Shown: positions 19,167 through 26,776 of the stretch, one piece after another
Numbering within the stretch: the first letter of the stretch is position 1
Layout of the letters: the number at the start of each line of letters is the position of its first letter
DNA from: Sphingomonas sp. R-74633
GTDB lineage: Bacteria; Pseudomonadota; Alphaproteobacteria; Sphingomonadales; Sphingomonadaceae
Assembly (NCBI RefSeq): GCF_013416555.1
Contig: NZ_JACCFG010000003.1
Span: 62,001-126,000 of the forward strand
Length of the DNA stretch: 64,000 nt
Direction: 5' to 3'
Position numbers and translations under genes: made by a program
The notes under the pieces: generated by a model
The model's input: only the letters and a program-made list of their open reading frames with translations
The model's database searches: none
Told to the model about the DNA's origin: nothing

Positions 19167-19222
19167 GATAGTTTCCGTCGTTACGGCTTTTGTCGGGGCC
19201 GCGAGATAGCTAGGGAGGGGTC

Positions 19223-19987
19223 ATGACCGAAAGCATGACCTATGGCCGCTATCTCGCGCTCGACCAGCTGCTCACCGCGCAGCATCCGCTGTCGGACCGG
19301 CATGACGAACTGCTGTTCATCATCATCCACCAGACCAAGGAGCTCTGGCTCAAGCAGATGATCGCCGAGCTGCGGACGGCGCTTGAGCTGGTCCGCGCCG
19401 ACAAGCCCGTCGAGGCGTACAAGTCGCTCGCGCGGGTCAGCCGCATCCAGGCGGTGATGACGCTGAGCTGGGACGTGCTCGCGACGATGACGCCGAGCGA
19501 TTACACCCGCTTCCGCGAAGTGCTGGGCTCAAGCTCGGGCTTCCAGTCGGACCAGTTCCGCGCGGTCGAGACGATGCTCGGCCTGCGCGGCGGCGGCGTG
19601 CCGGGGCCGCTCACCACCGAAATGGCGGTGCTGCCGAGCCTGTGGGACGAAGCCAATGCCGCGCTCGCCCGTGCCGGCTTCGCGGTCCCCGAAGAAGCGC
19701 TAAAGCGCGACTGGTCGGCACCTTATGTGCCGAGCAAGGCGGTCGAGGATGCCTGGGCCGAAGTCTATCGCGACACCGCGCGCTGGTGGGAACTCTACCA
19801 GCTCGCCGAGAAGCTCGTCGACATCGACGATGCGCTCGCCACCTGGCGGCACAAGCATGTCATCACCGTCAGCCGCGTCATCGGCATGAAGCCCGGTACC
19901 GGCGGCACCCCCGGCGTGCCCTATCTCGAATCGACGCTGTCCAAGCGCGCTTTCCCCGAATTGTGGACGCTGCGGACCCAGCTGTGA
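19223..19987 (+). CDS. kynA: Tryptophan 2,3-dioxygenase
   Basis: This heme enzyme opens the indole ring of L-tryptophan to give N-formylkynurenine, the first step of kynurenine degradation. The 254-residue protein has the family's Y-x-x-Y-L-x-L-DQLL start, HDELLFIIIHQTKELW, SSGFQSDQFR, and the C-terminal HKHVITVSRVIGMKPGTGG, whose His is the heme ligand. A strong GGGAGGGG site lies upstream of the ATG. The stop overlaps the next start (GTGA), coupling it to the kynureninase-like gene. Confidence 0.95.
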   Translation: MTESMTYGRYLALDQLLTAQHPLSDRHDELLFIIIHQTKELWLKQMIAELRTALELVRADKPVEAYKSLARVSRIQAVMTLSWDVLATMTPSDYTRFREVLGSSSGFQSDQFRAVETMLGLRGGGVPGPLTTEMAVLPSLWDEANAALARAGFAVPEEALKRDWSAPYVPSKAVEDAWAEVYRDTARWWELYQLAEKLVDIDDALATWRHKHVITVSRVIGMKPGTGGTPGVPYLESTLSKRAFPELWTLRTQL

Positions 19988-21093
19988 CCAGCTACAAGCA
20001 CCTCTTCCAGCGCGCGCTGGCCGCCGCCCCCGAGCGGCTGCACTTCGCCGCGCATTCGCACCACCTCTGGCCCGACGCCTCGTACATCGGCCAGATCGCC
20101 GCCTGGGAAGACGGAGTCCGACTCGCCGACCGCAAATGGGAGCGGGTGATGGGCGAGATCTGGCCCGCCGCGCAGCATCATGTCGTCGCCGAGCTCAGGC
20201 TCCCCGATCCCGACACGATCGTCTTCGCGCCCAACACGCACGAGCTGCTGCTCCGCATCGCCTCGGCGCGGCCCGGCCGCTTGCGCATCCTCGCCAGCGA
20301 CGGCGAGTTCCACAGCTTCCGCCGCCAGTCGATGCGCTGGGAGGAAGCGGGCAGCGCCAGCGTGGAACGCGTGCCGCTCGACCAGATCGTCGCCCGCGCC
20401 AAAGCGGGCGCGCACGACCTGATCTTCGTCAGCCAGGTCCAGTTCGGCACCGGCCATGTGTTTGACCAGATCGCCGAGCTTGCTGCACTGGCCAGCCCCG
20501 AAGGCCCGTGGGTGGTGATCGACGGCTATCACGCCTTCATGGCGATGGAGACCGACCTGTCGGCAGTGGCGGACAAGGTCTTCTACCTCGCCGGCGGCTA
20601 TAAATATGCGATGGCCGGCGAAGGCTGCGCGTTCCTCCACGCGCCCCCGGGCTTCGGCCCGCGCCCGGAGATCACCGGTTGGTACGCCGAGTTCGAGGAC
20701 CTCGCGCTGCCACCCGGCAGCATCGGCTACGCCCCCGACGCGCGCCGCTTCCTCGGCGCGACCTTCGACCCTTCGGGCATCTACCGCTTCGTCGCGGTCC
20801 GCGACATGCTGCGCGAGGAGGGGCTGACCACCGCGACCATCGCCGCCCATGTCGACACCCTGCGCGCGCAACTGCTCGCCGCGCTTCCGATCCCCGCCGA
20901 GCTGCTCAACCCGAACAGCCCCGCCCGCTTCCTCGCGCTCCGCTCGCCCAACGCCCGGCGCTGGAAGGCCGAGCTCGAGGCCGAGGATGTGATCACCGAT
21001 GTCCGCGGCGATGTGCTCCGCATCGGCTTCGGCCTCTATCAGGACGCCCGCGACGTGCGGCAGCTGATCGAGGCGCTCTCCTATCTGCGCTAG
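19984..21093 (+). CDS. Class V aminotransferase-fold PLP enzyme, probable kynureninase
   Basis: This fold-type I PLP enzyme (369 aa) has a PLP-binding lysine expected in GGYKYAMAGEGCAF near residue 205 and an Asp pairing with the PLP nitrogen in VVIDGYHAF. Translational coupling to kynA (GTGA overlap) suggests it cleaves kynurenine to anthranilate and alanine. It is shorter than well-known bacterial kynureninases (about 410 aa) and lacks their D-G-N-S-L-G N-terminal motif, having HFAAHSHHLWPDA instead, so the assignment rests partly on context. The GTG at 19984 is chosen because the upstream open frame lies inside kynA. A formamidase (kynB) is not in the window. Confidence 0.72.
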   Translation: MTSYKHLFQRALAAAPERLHFAAHSHHLWPDASYIGQIAAWEDGVRLADRKWERVMGEIWPAAQHHVVAELRLPDPDTIVFAPNTHELLLRIASARPGRLRILASDGEFHSFRRQSMRWEEAGSASVERVPLDQIVARAKAGAHDLIFVSQVQFGTGHVFDQIAELAALASPEGPWVVIDGYHAFMAMETDLSAVADKVFYLAGGYKYAMAGEGCAFLHAPPGFGPRPEITGWYAEFEDLALPPGSIGYAPDARRFLGATFDPSGIYRFVAVRDMLREEGLTTATIAAHVDTLRAQLLAALPIPAELLNPNSPARFLALRSPNARRWKAELEAEDVITDVRGDVLRIGFGLYQDARDVRQLIEALSYLR

Positions 21094-21133
21094 AAAAAGC
21101 GGCCGGGCGGCAATGCGCCAGCGCACCCGGCCG
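21094..21133 (-). terminator. Rho-independent terminator of the UrcA gene
   Basis: Arms CGGCCGGG (21100-21107) and CCCGGCCG (21126-21133) form an 8-bp GC-rich stem; read on the minus strand it is followed by a run of five T (21094-21098). It lies between the convergent kynureninase-like and UrcA genes and may also slow transcription from the left. Confidence 0.7.
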
Positions 21134-21142
21134 TAAGGAAAC

Positions 21143-21418
21143 TCAGCGCCGGGCGAACTGCACCTGCAGCTGGCGCGCGACGTCGCGCTGGACCTTGGCC
21201 CGGCAGCTCTTGACCGTATCGAGCTCGTCCGCAGCCACATTCGAATAGGAGCCGCAGACCTGTTCGGTCGCAGCGGCCAAGCGGCGGTTGAGCGCGTTGC
21301 GGCCGGCATCGGTCTTCAGATCGAGATCGGTGTGGCTGACGAAGACAGTCCGCTCCTCGGCCAGGGCCGGGGTGGCGATCAGGGTGGCGGCCGCAAAAGC
21401 GGCGATGAACTTGGTCAT
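21143..21418 (-). CDS. UrcA family protein, small secreted
   Basis: The 91-residue protein has a signal peptide (MTKFIAAFAAATLIATPALA) and a mature part with the UrcA-family pattern: VFVSHTDLDLKTDAGRNALN, then two cysteines (VCGSY and SCRAK) likely to form a disulfide, and a basic tail. UrcA proteins are common in sphingomonads and Caulobacter; their biochemical function is not established. The ATG is preceded by a clear AAGGAG. It is divergent from a winged-helix TPR regulator, with a five-fold 11-bp repeat between them. Confidence 0.85.
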   Translation of the reverse strand: MTKFIAAFAAATLIATPALAEERTVFVSHTDLDLKTDAGRNALNRRLAAATEQVCGSYSNVAADELDTVKSCRAKVQRDVARQLQVQFARR

Positions 21419-21442
21419 GTCGTGGCTCCTTTCCGAGGAATT

Positions 21443-21457
21443 CCGGCACCGTGCCGG
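21443..21457. promoter_or_regulatory. 15-bp perfect palindrome upstream of the UrcA gene
   Basis: CCGGCAC and GTGCCGG flank a single C, about 25 bp before the UrcA start codon. It could be an operator or a hairpin in the 5' leader. No binding protein can be named. Confidence 0.4.
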
Positions 21458-21495
21458 GATGCCCATTGATCGTCCGAACGCCGCCGGGCGGAGAG

Positions 21496-21544
21496 GATGA
21501 GGAACCGATGAAGAGCTGATGAAATGCCGATGATTCGCCGATAG
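21496..21544 (+). promoter_or_regulatory. Five direct repeats of GATGA at exact 11-bp pitch
   Basis: GATGA occurs at 21496, 21507, 21518 and 21529, and a near copy GATAG at 21540, each 11 bp after the last. The array sits in the divergent intergenic region, 78 bp from the UrcA start and 38 bp from the start of the winged-helix regulator. PhoB/OmpR-type winged helices bind direct repeats of this pitch, so it is a probable operator for that regulator. Confidence 0.6.
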
Positions 21545-21581
21545 GGTGGCGCCGGGAGCGATTTGCAGGGATGGGAGGGCC

Positions 21582-23168
21582 GTGGAGGGCCGCATCGATC
21601 TTGCGCATGAAGCGCCGTTTCAGCTGGGCACGCTCGAGGTGCGCCCGGCGCTTCGCCAGCTTGCCCGCATCGACGGCAGCGAAGAAGTGCTCGAGCCCCG
21701 CGTCATGCAGGTGCTCGTCGCGCTCGCCCGGGCCGACGGCGGCATCGTCAGCCGCGACGACCTGACGCGCAGCTGCTGGGAAGGCCGCGTCGTCGGCGAG
21801 GACGCGATCAACCGCGTCGTCTCGCGCCTGCGCCGCGCTGCCGAGGGGATCGGCCAGGGTGCCTTCCGGATCGAGACGATCACCAAGGTCGGCTACCGGC
21901 TGCTCCGCGAGGACCAGGCCGGCACGCCCGTTCCCGCGCCCGACAGTCCGCTCGCCAAAGCACAGGCCGAGGCACACCGCCTCCGCCTCGATCGCCGCGC
22001 GATGCTCGCCGGCGCAGGGCTCGCAGTCGTCACGGTGGGCGGCGGGCTCTATACCTGGCGCAATTTCGTCGCTTCGGACCCCGCCCGCACCGACAAGCCG
22101 CCCGCCGACGTCGCGCCACTAATGATCCAGGCACAGATGGCGATGACGCAGGGCACGGTCGAAGGCGGCAACCAGGCGATCGGGCTGCTGCGCCGCGTGG
22201 TGAGCCTGCGCCCCGATTATGCCGATGGCTGGGGATTGCTGGCGCTGTCCTATTCGGCGGCAGCGGTCGGCCGGCCGCAGCAATATGAGGCGGACATGCG
22301 CGCCCGCGCCGCCGAGGCGCGCCGCCGCGCCCTCGCGCTCGATCCGGGCAATGCCTATGCCCGCGCCGCCGACGGGCTGAACAAGCCGGTGCTCGGCAAC
22401 TGGACGATCGCGGAACGCGGTCTGCGCACCAGCCTCGCCAGCCATCCGCATAACGACATGCTGATCAGCTCGCTGGCCGGCGTGATGCTCGGCGTCGGCC
22501 GCTGCGCCGAGTCCGCCAATCTGATCGACGGGATCTGGAAACGTAACCCGCCCAATCCCGGGCTCGCCTATACGCATGTCCAGACGTTGTGGGCGGCGGG
22601 CCGTCCCGATGAGGCCGACAAGGCAATGGACGACGCTGTGGCGCTGTTCCCCACCCATTTCGCGGTGTGGTTCACGCGTTTCTATCTGCTGATGTACACC
22701 GGCCGTGTTCGCGAGGCGATCGCACTCGGCGAGAATCACGGCACGCGCCCCACCGGCATTCCCGAGTGGAATTTCGAGCAGGTGCTGGTCGTCGCCCGCG
22801 CGATGCTGAGCCGGGCGCCGCGCGATATCGACGCCGCGGTGGCGATCTCGCTCGAAGGCGCGCATCGCGGCGCCGGCTTTGCCGAGAACGGGATGCAGTT
22901 CCTTGCCGCGCTGGGGCGCGTGGACGAAGCCTTCGCGGTCGCCGACGCCTATTATTTCGCGCGCGGCTTCGATCCGGGCGAACTGCGCTTCTCGACCGAG
23001 CAGGGCACCTACACGCGGCGCAACGCCCGGCGGACGCACATGCTGTTCCTGCCGCCGACCGCGCCGATGCGCGCCGATCCGCGGTTTGCGCGCCTCGCCG
23101 GCGAGCTCGGGCTGGTTCAATATTGGAAGGATGCGGGCGTCCGGCCCGACTATCAGGCGACCGGCTGA
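21582..23168 (+). CDS. Winged-helix (PhoB/CadC-like) regulator fused to a TPR-like domain
   Basis: This is a one-component regulator of 528 residues. An OmpR/PhoB-type winged helix fills about residues 10-105 (EVLEPRVMQVLVALARADGG, then ITKVGYRLL). A basic linker leads to one hydrophobic helix (MLAGAGLAVVTVGGGLYTW, about 143-161), and the C-terminal ~360 residues are TPR-like helical repeats that probably lie in the periplasm. This CadC/ToxR-like layout lets a membrane-bound protein bind DNA. The GTG at 21582 is chosen because GGGAGGG lies just upstream; another GTG 36 bp earlier is in frame. The 3' end overlaps the convergent CoA-binding gene by 16 bp. Targets probably include its own promoter and the UrcA gene. 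Confidence 0.8.
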   Translation: MEGRIDLAHEAPFQLGTLEVRPALRQLARIDGSEEVLEPRVMQVLVALARADGGIVSRDDLTRSCWEGRVVGEDAINRVVSRLRRAAEGIGQGAFRIETITKVGYRLLREDQAGTPVPAPDSPLAKAQAEAHRLRLDRRAMLAGAGLAVVTVGGGLYTWRNFVASDPARTDKPPADVAPLMIQAQMAMTQGTVEGGNQAIGLLRRVVSLRPDYADGWGLLALSYSAAAVGRPQQYEADMRARAAEARRRALALDPGNAYARAADGLNKPVLGNWTIAERGLRTSLASHPHNDMLISSLAGVMLGVGRCAESANLIDGIWKRNPPNPGLAYTHVQTLWAAGRPDEADKAMDDAVALFPTHFAVWFTRFYLLMYTGRVREAIALGENHGTRPTGIPEWNFEQVLVVARAMLSRAPRDIDAAVAISLEGAHRGAGFAENGMQFLAALGRVDEAFAVADAYYFARGFDPGELRFSTEQGTYTRRNARRTHMLFLPPTAPMRADPRFARLAGELGLVQYWKDAGVRPDYQATG

Positions 23169-23581
23169 ATCCCCAGCCGCGGGATCTCGATCGCCGGGCA
23201 GCGGTCCATCACCACCTTGAGCCCCGCCGCCTCGGCGCGTGCCGCAGCCTCTTCGTTGATCACGCCGAGCTGCATCCACACCGCCTTGGCGCCTGCGGCG
23301 ATCGCCGCATCCACCGCCTCGCCCGCGGCTTGGGGCCGGCGGAAGATGTCGACCATGTCTACGGCCATGCCGATCTGGCTGAGCTCGCGGAACACGAACT
23401 CGCCGTGCACATGCTCGCCGGTGATCTGCGGGTTGACCGGGATCACCCGGTATCCCTGCCGCTGCAGGAACTCCATCACGCCGTAGCTCGGCCGGTCGGG
23501 CCGGTCGGACGCGCCGACCAATGCAATGGTGCGCACGCTCTCGAGCAGCGCCTTGATGTCCTCGTCCTTCGTCAAAGGCAT
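23153..23581 (-). CDS. CoA-binding domain protein (YccU-like)
   Basis: This small cytosolic Rossmann-fold protein (142 aa) has a CoA-binding motif like that of succinyl-CoA ligase alpha subunits: IALVGASDRPDRPSYGVM near residue 20, then GYRVIPVNPQ, VDMVDIFRRP and a late conserved Cys in VVMDRCPAIE. YccU-type proteins bind CoA; their physiological role is uncertain. I chose the ATG at 23581, which has GGAGG five bases upstream, over an ATG 12 bp earlier. It overlaps the convergent TPR-regulator gene at its 3' end. Confidence 0.88.
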   Translation of the reverse strand: MPLTKDEDIKALLESVRTIALVGASDRPDRPSYGVMEFLQRQGYRVIPVNPQITGEHVHGEFVFRELSQIGMAVDMVDIFRRPQAAGEAVDAAIAAGAKAVWMQLGVINEEAAARAEAAGLKVVMDRCPAIEIPRLGIQPVA

Positions 23582-23594
23582 GCCAACCTCCATT

Positions 23595-23674
23595 CGTCAT
23601 CCCGGCGAAAGCCGGGATCTCGTGCGGCTCTTGTCCCGCCATCGCCTGAGATCCCGGCTTTTGCCGGGATGACG
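23595..23674. repeat. REP-like palindrome pair (copy 1)
   Basis: Two inverted units each form an 8-bp hairpin: ATCCCGGC/GCCGGGAT with a GAAA loop at 23599-23618, and the same stem with a TTTT loop at 23651-23670. The outer flanks CGTC and GACG mirror each other, so the whole element is an inverted repeat. It fills the gap between the CoA-binding and Mrp genes. Confidence 0.75.
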
Positions 23675-23675
23675 G

Positions 23676-24629
23676 CTATTTGAGCCAGTCGTCCACTTGC
23701 TTCGCCAATCCGGCAAACAATTCCGCCGCGGGCCCGTTCCCCGCCGCCGGCGGCTCGCCCGCATCGGAGGCCGCCCGAATCGCCATCTCCAGCGGCACGC
23801 GGCCGAGGAAGGGGATCCCCAGCTTCGCCGCCGCCGCCTCGGCGCCGCCCGCGCCGAACGGATCGGAGACCTCGCCGCAATGCGGGCAGGCATAGCCCGA
23901 CATATTCTCGATCAGCCCGATCACCGGAATGCCCGCCTTGTTGAACAGGTCGATCGCGCGCGTCGCGTCGATCAGCGCCAGGTCCTGCGGGGTCGAGACG
24001 ATCACTGCACCCGCCGGCTTGTGCTTCTGGATCATGGTGAGCTGTACGTCGCCCGTGCCCGGCGGCAGATCGAGCACCAGCAGCTCGGCATCGCCCCAAT
24101 CGGCATCGACCAGCTGGCCGAGCGCGCCGCCCGCCATCGGCCCGCGCCAAGCGATCGCCTGCCCCTCGGCGACGAGCCCGCCCATCGAGAGCATCGGCAC
24201 GCCGAACGTCGTCGCCACCGGCAGCAGCGTCTTCTCGCGCGCCTGCGGCCTTATGCCCTCGACGCCCAGCAATCGCGGCTGCGACGGGCCGTAGATATCG
24301 GCATCGACCAGCCCGACCTTGCGCCCGGCCTTATGCAGCGCGATCGCCAGATTGGCCGCGATCGTCGACTTGCCCACGCCGCCCTTGCCGCTCGCCACGG
24401 CGATCAGCTTGCGGGTGCGGCGCTCGCTGGTCATCAGCACGCGCACTTCCTCGATTCCGGGCACCGCACCGGCGGCGGCGCGAATATCGGCCTCCAGCTC
24501 CTCGCGGGTGGTTTCGGCCAGGCCGGTCACGTCCAGGACGATATTGGCGCGCTTGCCCTCGATACGGGCAGTGGCGCGGCCGGCTGCGATGGGGGCGAGC
24601 GCGGCTTGCAGGGCTTCACTATCGGTCAT
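23676..24629 (-). CDS. Mrp/NBP35-family P-loop ATPase, Fe-S cluster carrier
   Basis: This cytosolic ATPase (317 aa) is related to ApbC/Mrp proteins that carry Fe-S clusters. The N-terminal ~75 residues resemble a DUF59/MIP18-type domain. The deviant Walker A SGKGGVGKST is near residue 95, with VDADIYGPSQPRLLG and LLVLDLPPGTGD following. The cluster-binding CxxC is present as CPHC in ENMSGYACPHCGE near residue 240. I chose the ATG of MTDSEALQ; a longer upstream frame lacks support. It is divergent from hflK and likely functions in Fe-S enzyme maturation. Confidence 0.9.
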   Translation of the reverse strand: MTDSEALQAALAPIAAGRATARIEGKRANIVLDVTGLAETTREELEADIRAAAGAVPGIEEVRVLMTSERRTRKLIAVASGKGGVGKSTIAANLAIALHKAGRKVGLVDADIYGPSQPRLLGVEGIRPQAREKTLLPVATTFGVPMLSMGGLVAEGQAIAWRGPMAGGALGQLVDADWGDAELLVLDLPPGTGDVQLTMIQKHKPAGAVIVSTPQDLALIDATRAIDLFNKAGIPVIGLIENMSGYACPHCGEVSDPFGAGGAEAAAAKLGIPFLGRVPLEMAIRAASDAGEPPAAGNGPAAELFAGLAKQVDDWLK

Positions 24630-24699
24630 CGCGTGGCAGATAGGCGCACAATCGCCGCGCGCCACTGTAAATCCGCGCGCGCCTGCTTATAAAGGCTGG

Positions 24700-25833
24700 A
24701 TGGCAAACCTGATGAGCTGGCTGAGCAAAGCCGGTAACTGGCACAACGAGGCTCCGAAGAGCCCCTGGGGCTCTGGCGGCAGCGGAGACAATGGCGGCTC
24801 CGGAAACGGCGGCTCCGGCGACGGCAAGGGCGGTTCCGGGGGCGGCCCGCGCAATCCCTGGTCCTTCCCGCCCGAGGGGCGTCGCCCCCGCGGCGGTGGC
24901 GGTGGCAGTGGTGGTAGCGGCTCCGGCGGTGGCGGGGGTCCGTTCGAGGACCTGTTCCGACGCATGGGCGGCGGCGGTCTGCCGGTGCCTCCGGGCGGCA
25001 CGCGGCTGTGGTCGCTGGTCGTGGTCGGCCTGCTGCTCGTCTGGGTGATCTTCACCAGCTTCCACACGATCGGCACGCGCGAGCGCGGCGTGGTCACGAC
25101 GCTCGGCCGCTATTCGGGCACGCTCAGCCCGGGCGTCCAGTTCACCCTGCCGGCGCCGTTCCAGCTCGTCGAGATCGTCGATGTCGGCTCGGTCAACACC
25201 GAGAAATTCCCCGAGAGCGGCCCGAACCTGATGCTCACCGGCGATCAGAACATCGTCGACCTCGCTTATTCGGTGAACTGGTATATTTCCGACGCGACCG
25301 ATTATTCCTTCCAGATCAAGGATCCGCGGGAAACGGTGAAGGACACCGCCGAGAGCGCGATGCGCGCGGTGATCGCCACCACCACGCTCACCGAGGCGAT
25401 CGGCGAGGGCCAGGGCCGTATCTCGGCCGATGTCCAGGCCGCGATGCAGAAGATCCTCGACGAATATCATTCGGGCATCCGCATCCAGAGCGTCGCGCTG
25501 ACCAAGGCGAGCGCGCCCGAGCAGGTCGATGACGCGTTCAAGGCGGTCCAGGCCGCGCAGCAGGGCGCATCGGCCGCGCGCAACAACGCCAATGGCTATG
25601 CCCAGCAGGTGATCGCTGTCGCAGAGGGCGAGGCTGCCGAGTTCGACAAGATCTACGAACAGTACAAGGCCGCCCCGCAAGTCACCCGCCGCCGTCTCTA
25701 TTACGAGACGATGGAACAGGTGCTCGCAAAGACCAACAAGACCATTGTCGAGGCGCCCGGCGTCACCCCCTATCTGCCGCTGCCGGGGCTCCGCCCCGAT
25801 GCGGGCAAGGCCCAGCAGGGAGACCAGAAATGA
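24700..25833 (+). CDS. hflK: HflK, FtsH protease modulator
   Basis: HflK forms a large inner-membrane complex with HflC that encloses and modulates FtsH. The 377-residue protein opens with a glycine-rich, low-complexity cytoplasmic segment (about 22-90), then one membrane helix (LWSLVVVGLLLVWVIFTSF) and a periplasmic SPFH/band-7 domain beginning TRERGVVTTLGRYSG. A coiled-coil region with AQQGASAARNNANGYAQQVI follows. The ATG at 24700 is preceded by AAAGG; the long upstream open frame antisense to mrp is not coding. It overlaps hflC by an ATGA. Confidence 0.94.
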   Translation: MANLMSWLSKAGNWHNEAPKSPWGSGGSGDNGGSGNGGSGDGKGGSGGGPRNPWSFPPEGRRPRGGGGGSGGSGSGGGGGPFEDLFRRMGGGGLPVPPGGTRLWSLVVVGLLLVWVIFTSFHTIGTRERGVVTTLGRYSGTLSPGVQFTLPAPFQLVEIVDVGSVNTEKFPESGPNLMLTGDQNIVDLAYSVNWYISDATDYSFQIKDPRETVKDTAESAMRAVIATTTLTEAIGEGQGRISADVQAAMQKILDEYHSGIRIQSVALTKASAPEQVDDAFKAVQAAQQGASAARNNANGYAQQVIAVAEGEAAEFDKIYEQYKAAPQVTRRRLYYETMEQVLAKTNKTIVEAPGVTPYLPLPGLRPDAGKAQQGDQK

Positions 25834-26681
25834 CCTGGCTGCGCAGCCCCGTCGGCATCGCCGTCGGCGTCATCCTCGCGCTCATCGTGGTGATGAGCAC
25901 CGTCGCCATCGTGCCCGAGACCAAGCAGGCCGTGATCCTGCGGCTCGAAAAACCCCACCGCGTCGTCAATGCCTGGCGCGCGGGCGAGCAATTCGGCCGC
26001 ACTCATGCCGGGCCGATCCTGCGCATTCCGTTCTTCGACCGGATCGTCTGGGTCGACAAGCGCGTGCTCTCGGTCGATCTGCCCAATGAGCCAGTGCTCT
26101 CCACCGATCAGCTCCGCCTGCAGATCGATGCCTATGCGCGCTTCCGCGTCACCGATCCGCTCAAGATGGTCGTCACCATCGGTACCGAGGAGCGCGCCCG
26201 CGACCAGCTCCAGCCGCTGTTCCGCTCGGCACTGCGCAACGAGCTCGGCAAGCGCCCCTCGGCGATCCTGCTCAGCCCCGAGCGCGCCGAAGTGATGGAC
26301 AATATCCAGAACTCGCTGCAGCAGCTGGCGTCGCAATATGGCGTGTCGATCGTCGATGTGCGGATCAAGCAGACCGAGTTGCCGACGGGCACGCCGCTCG
26401 ACAGCGCGCTCGAGCGGATGCGCACCGCGCGTCTTCAGGAAGCCAAGACGATCGAGGCGCAGGGCGCAAAGGATGCCAAGATCATCAGCGCCACCGCGGA
26501 TGCCAAGGCGGCGCAGATCTATGCCGAGGCATTCAGCAAGGACGCCGACTTCTATGATTTCTGGCGGGCGATGCGTTCGTACCGGCTGACCTTCACGAAC
26601 ACCGACCCGGCCAAGGGCGAAACGTCGATCATCCTCTCCCCGCAGAATTCCTATCTGAAGGAATTCATGGGGCAACGATGA
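25830..26681 (+). CDS. hflC: HflC, FtsH protease modulator
   Basis: This is the partner of HflK. The 283-residue protein has an N-terminal membrane helix (about residues 8-26, GIAVGVILALIVVMSTVAI) and an SPFH domain: VPETKQAVILRLEKPHRV, FFDRIVWVDKRVLSVDLP, then IVDVRIKQTELP and a helical region rich in Ala, Lys and Glu. The ATGA overlap with hflK and the family order hflK-hflC support the call. A hairpin followed by a T-run lies just downstream. Confidence 0.94.
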   Translation: MTWLRSPVGIAVGVILALIVVMSTVAIVPETKQAVILRLEKPHRVVNAWRAGEQFGRTHAGPILRIPFFDRIVWVDKRVLSVDLPNEPVLSTDQLRLQIDAYARFRVTDPLKMVVTIGTEERARDQLQPLFRSALRNELGKRPSAILLSPERAEVMDNIQNSLQQLASQYGVSIVDVRIKQTELPTGTPLDSALERMRTARLQEAKTIEAQGAKDAKIISATADAKAAQIYAEAFSKDADFYDFWRAMRSYRLTFTNTDPAKGETSIILSPQNSYLKEFMGQR

Positions 26682-26719
26682 GCCTTTCGATCCGTTCATA
26701 TTCAATCGCCGTTCAGCAT

Positions 26720-26751
26720 TTCGGCGCAAAGCTCATCGCCGAACGCTTTTT
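26720..26751 (+). terminator. Probable terminator after hflC
   Basis: TTCGGCG (26720-26726) pairs with CGCCGAA (26737-26743) across a 10-base loop, followed by CGC and five T (26747-26751). It separates hflKC from the downstream protease gene. Confidence 0.6.
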
Positions 26752-26776
26752 CTTCGTCTGAGAGGACACACTCATC

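Noticed and set aside
24319..24699. 127-codon upstream extension of hflK
   Set aside because: It is antisense to mrp, has no ribosome-binding site, and the family N-terminus (MANLMSWLSKAG) starts at 24700 after AAAGG.
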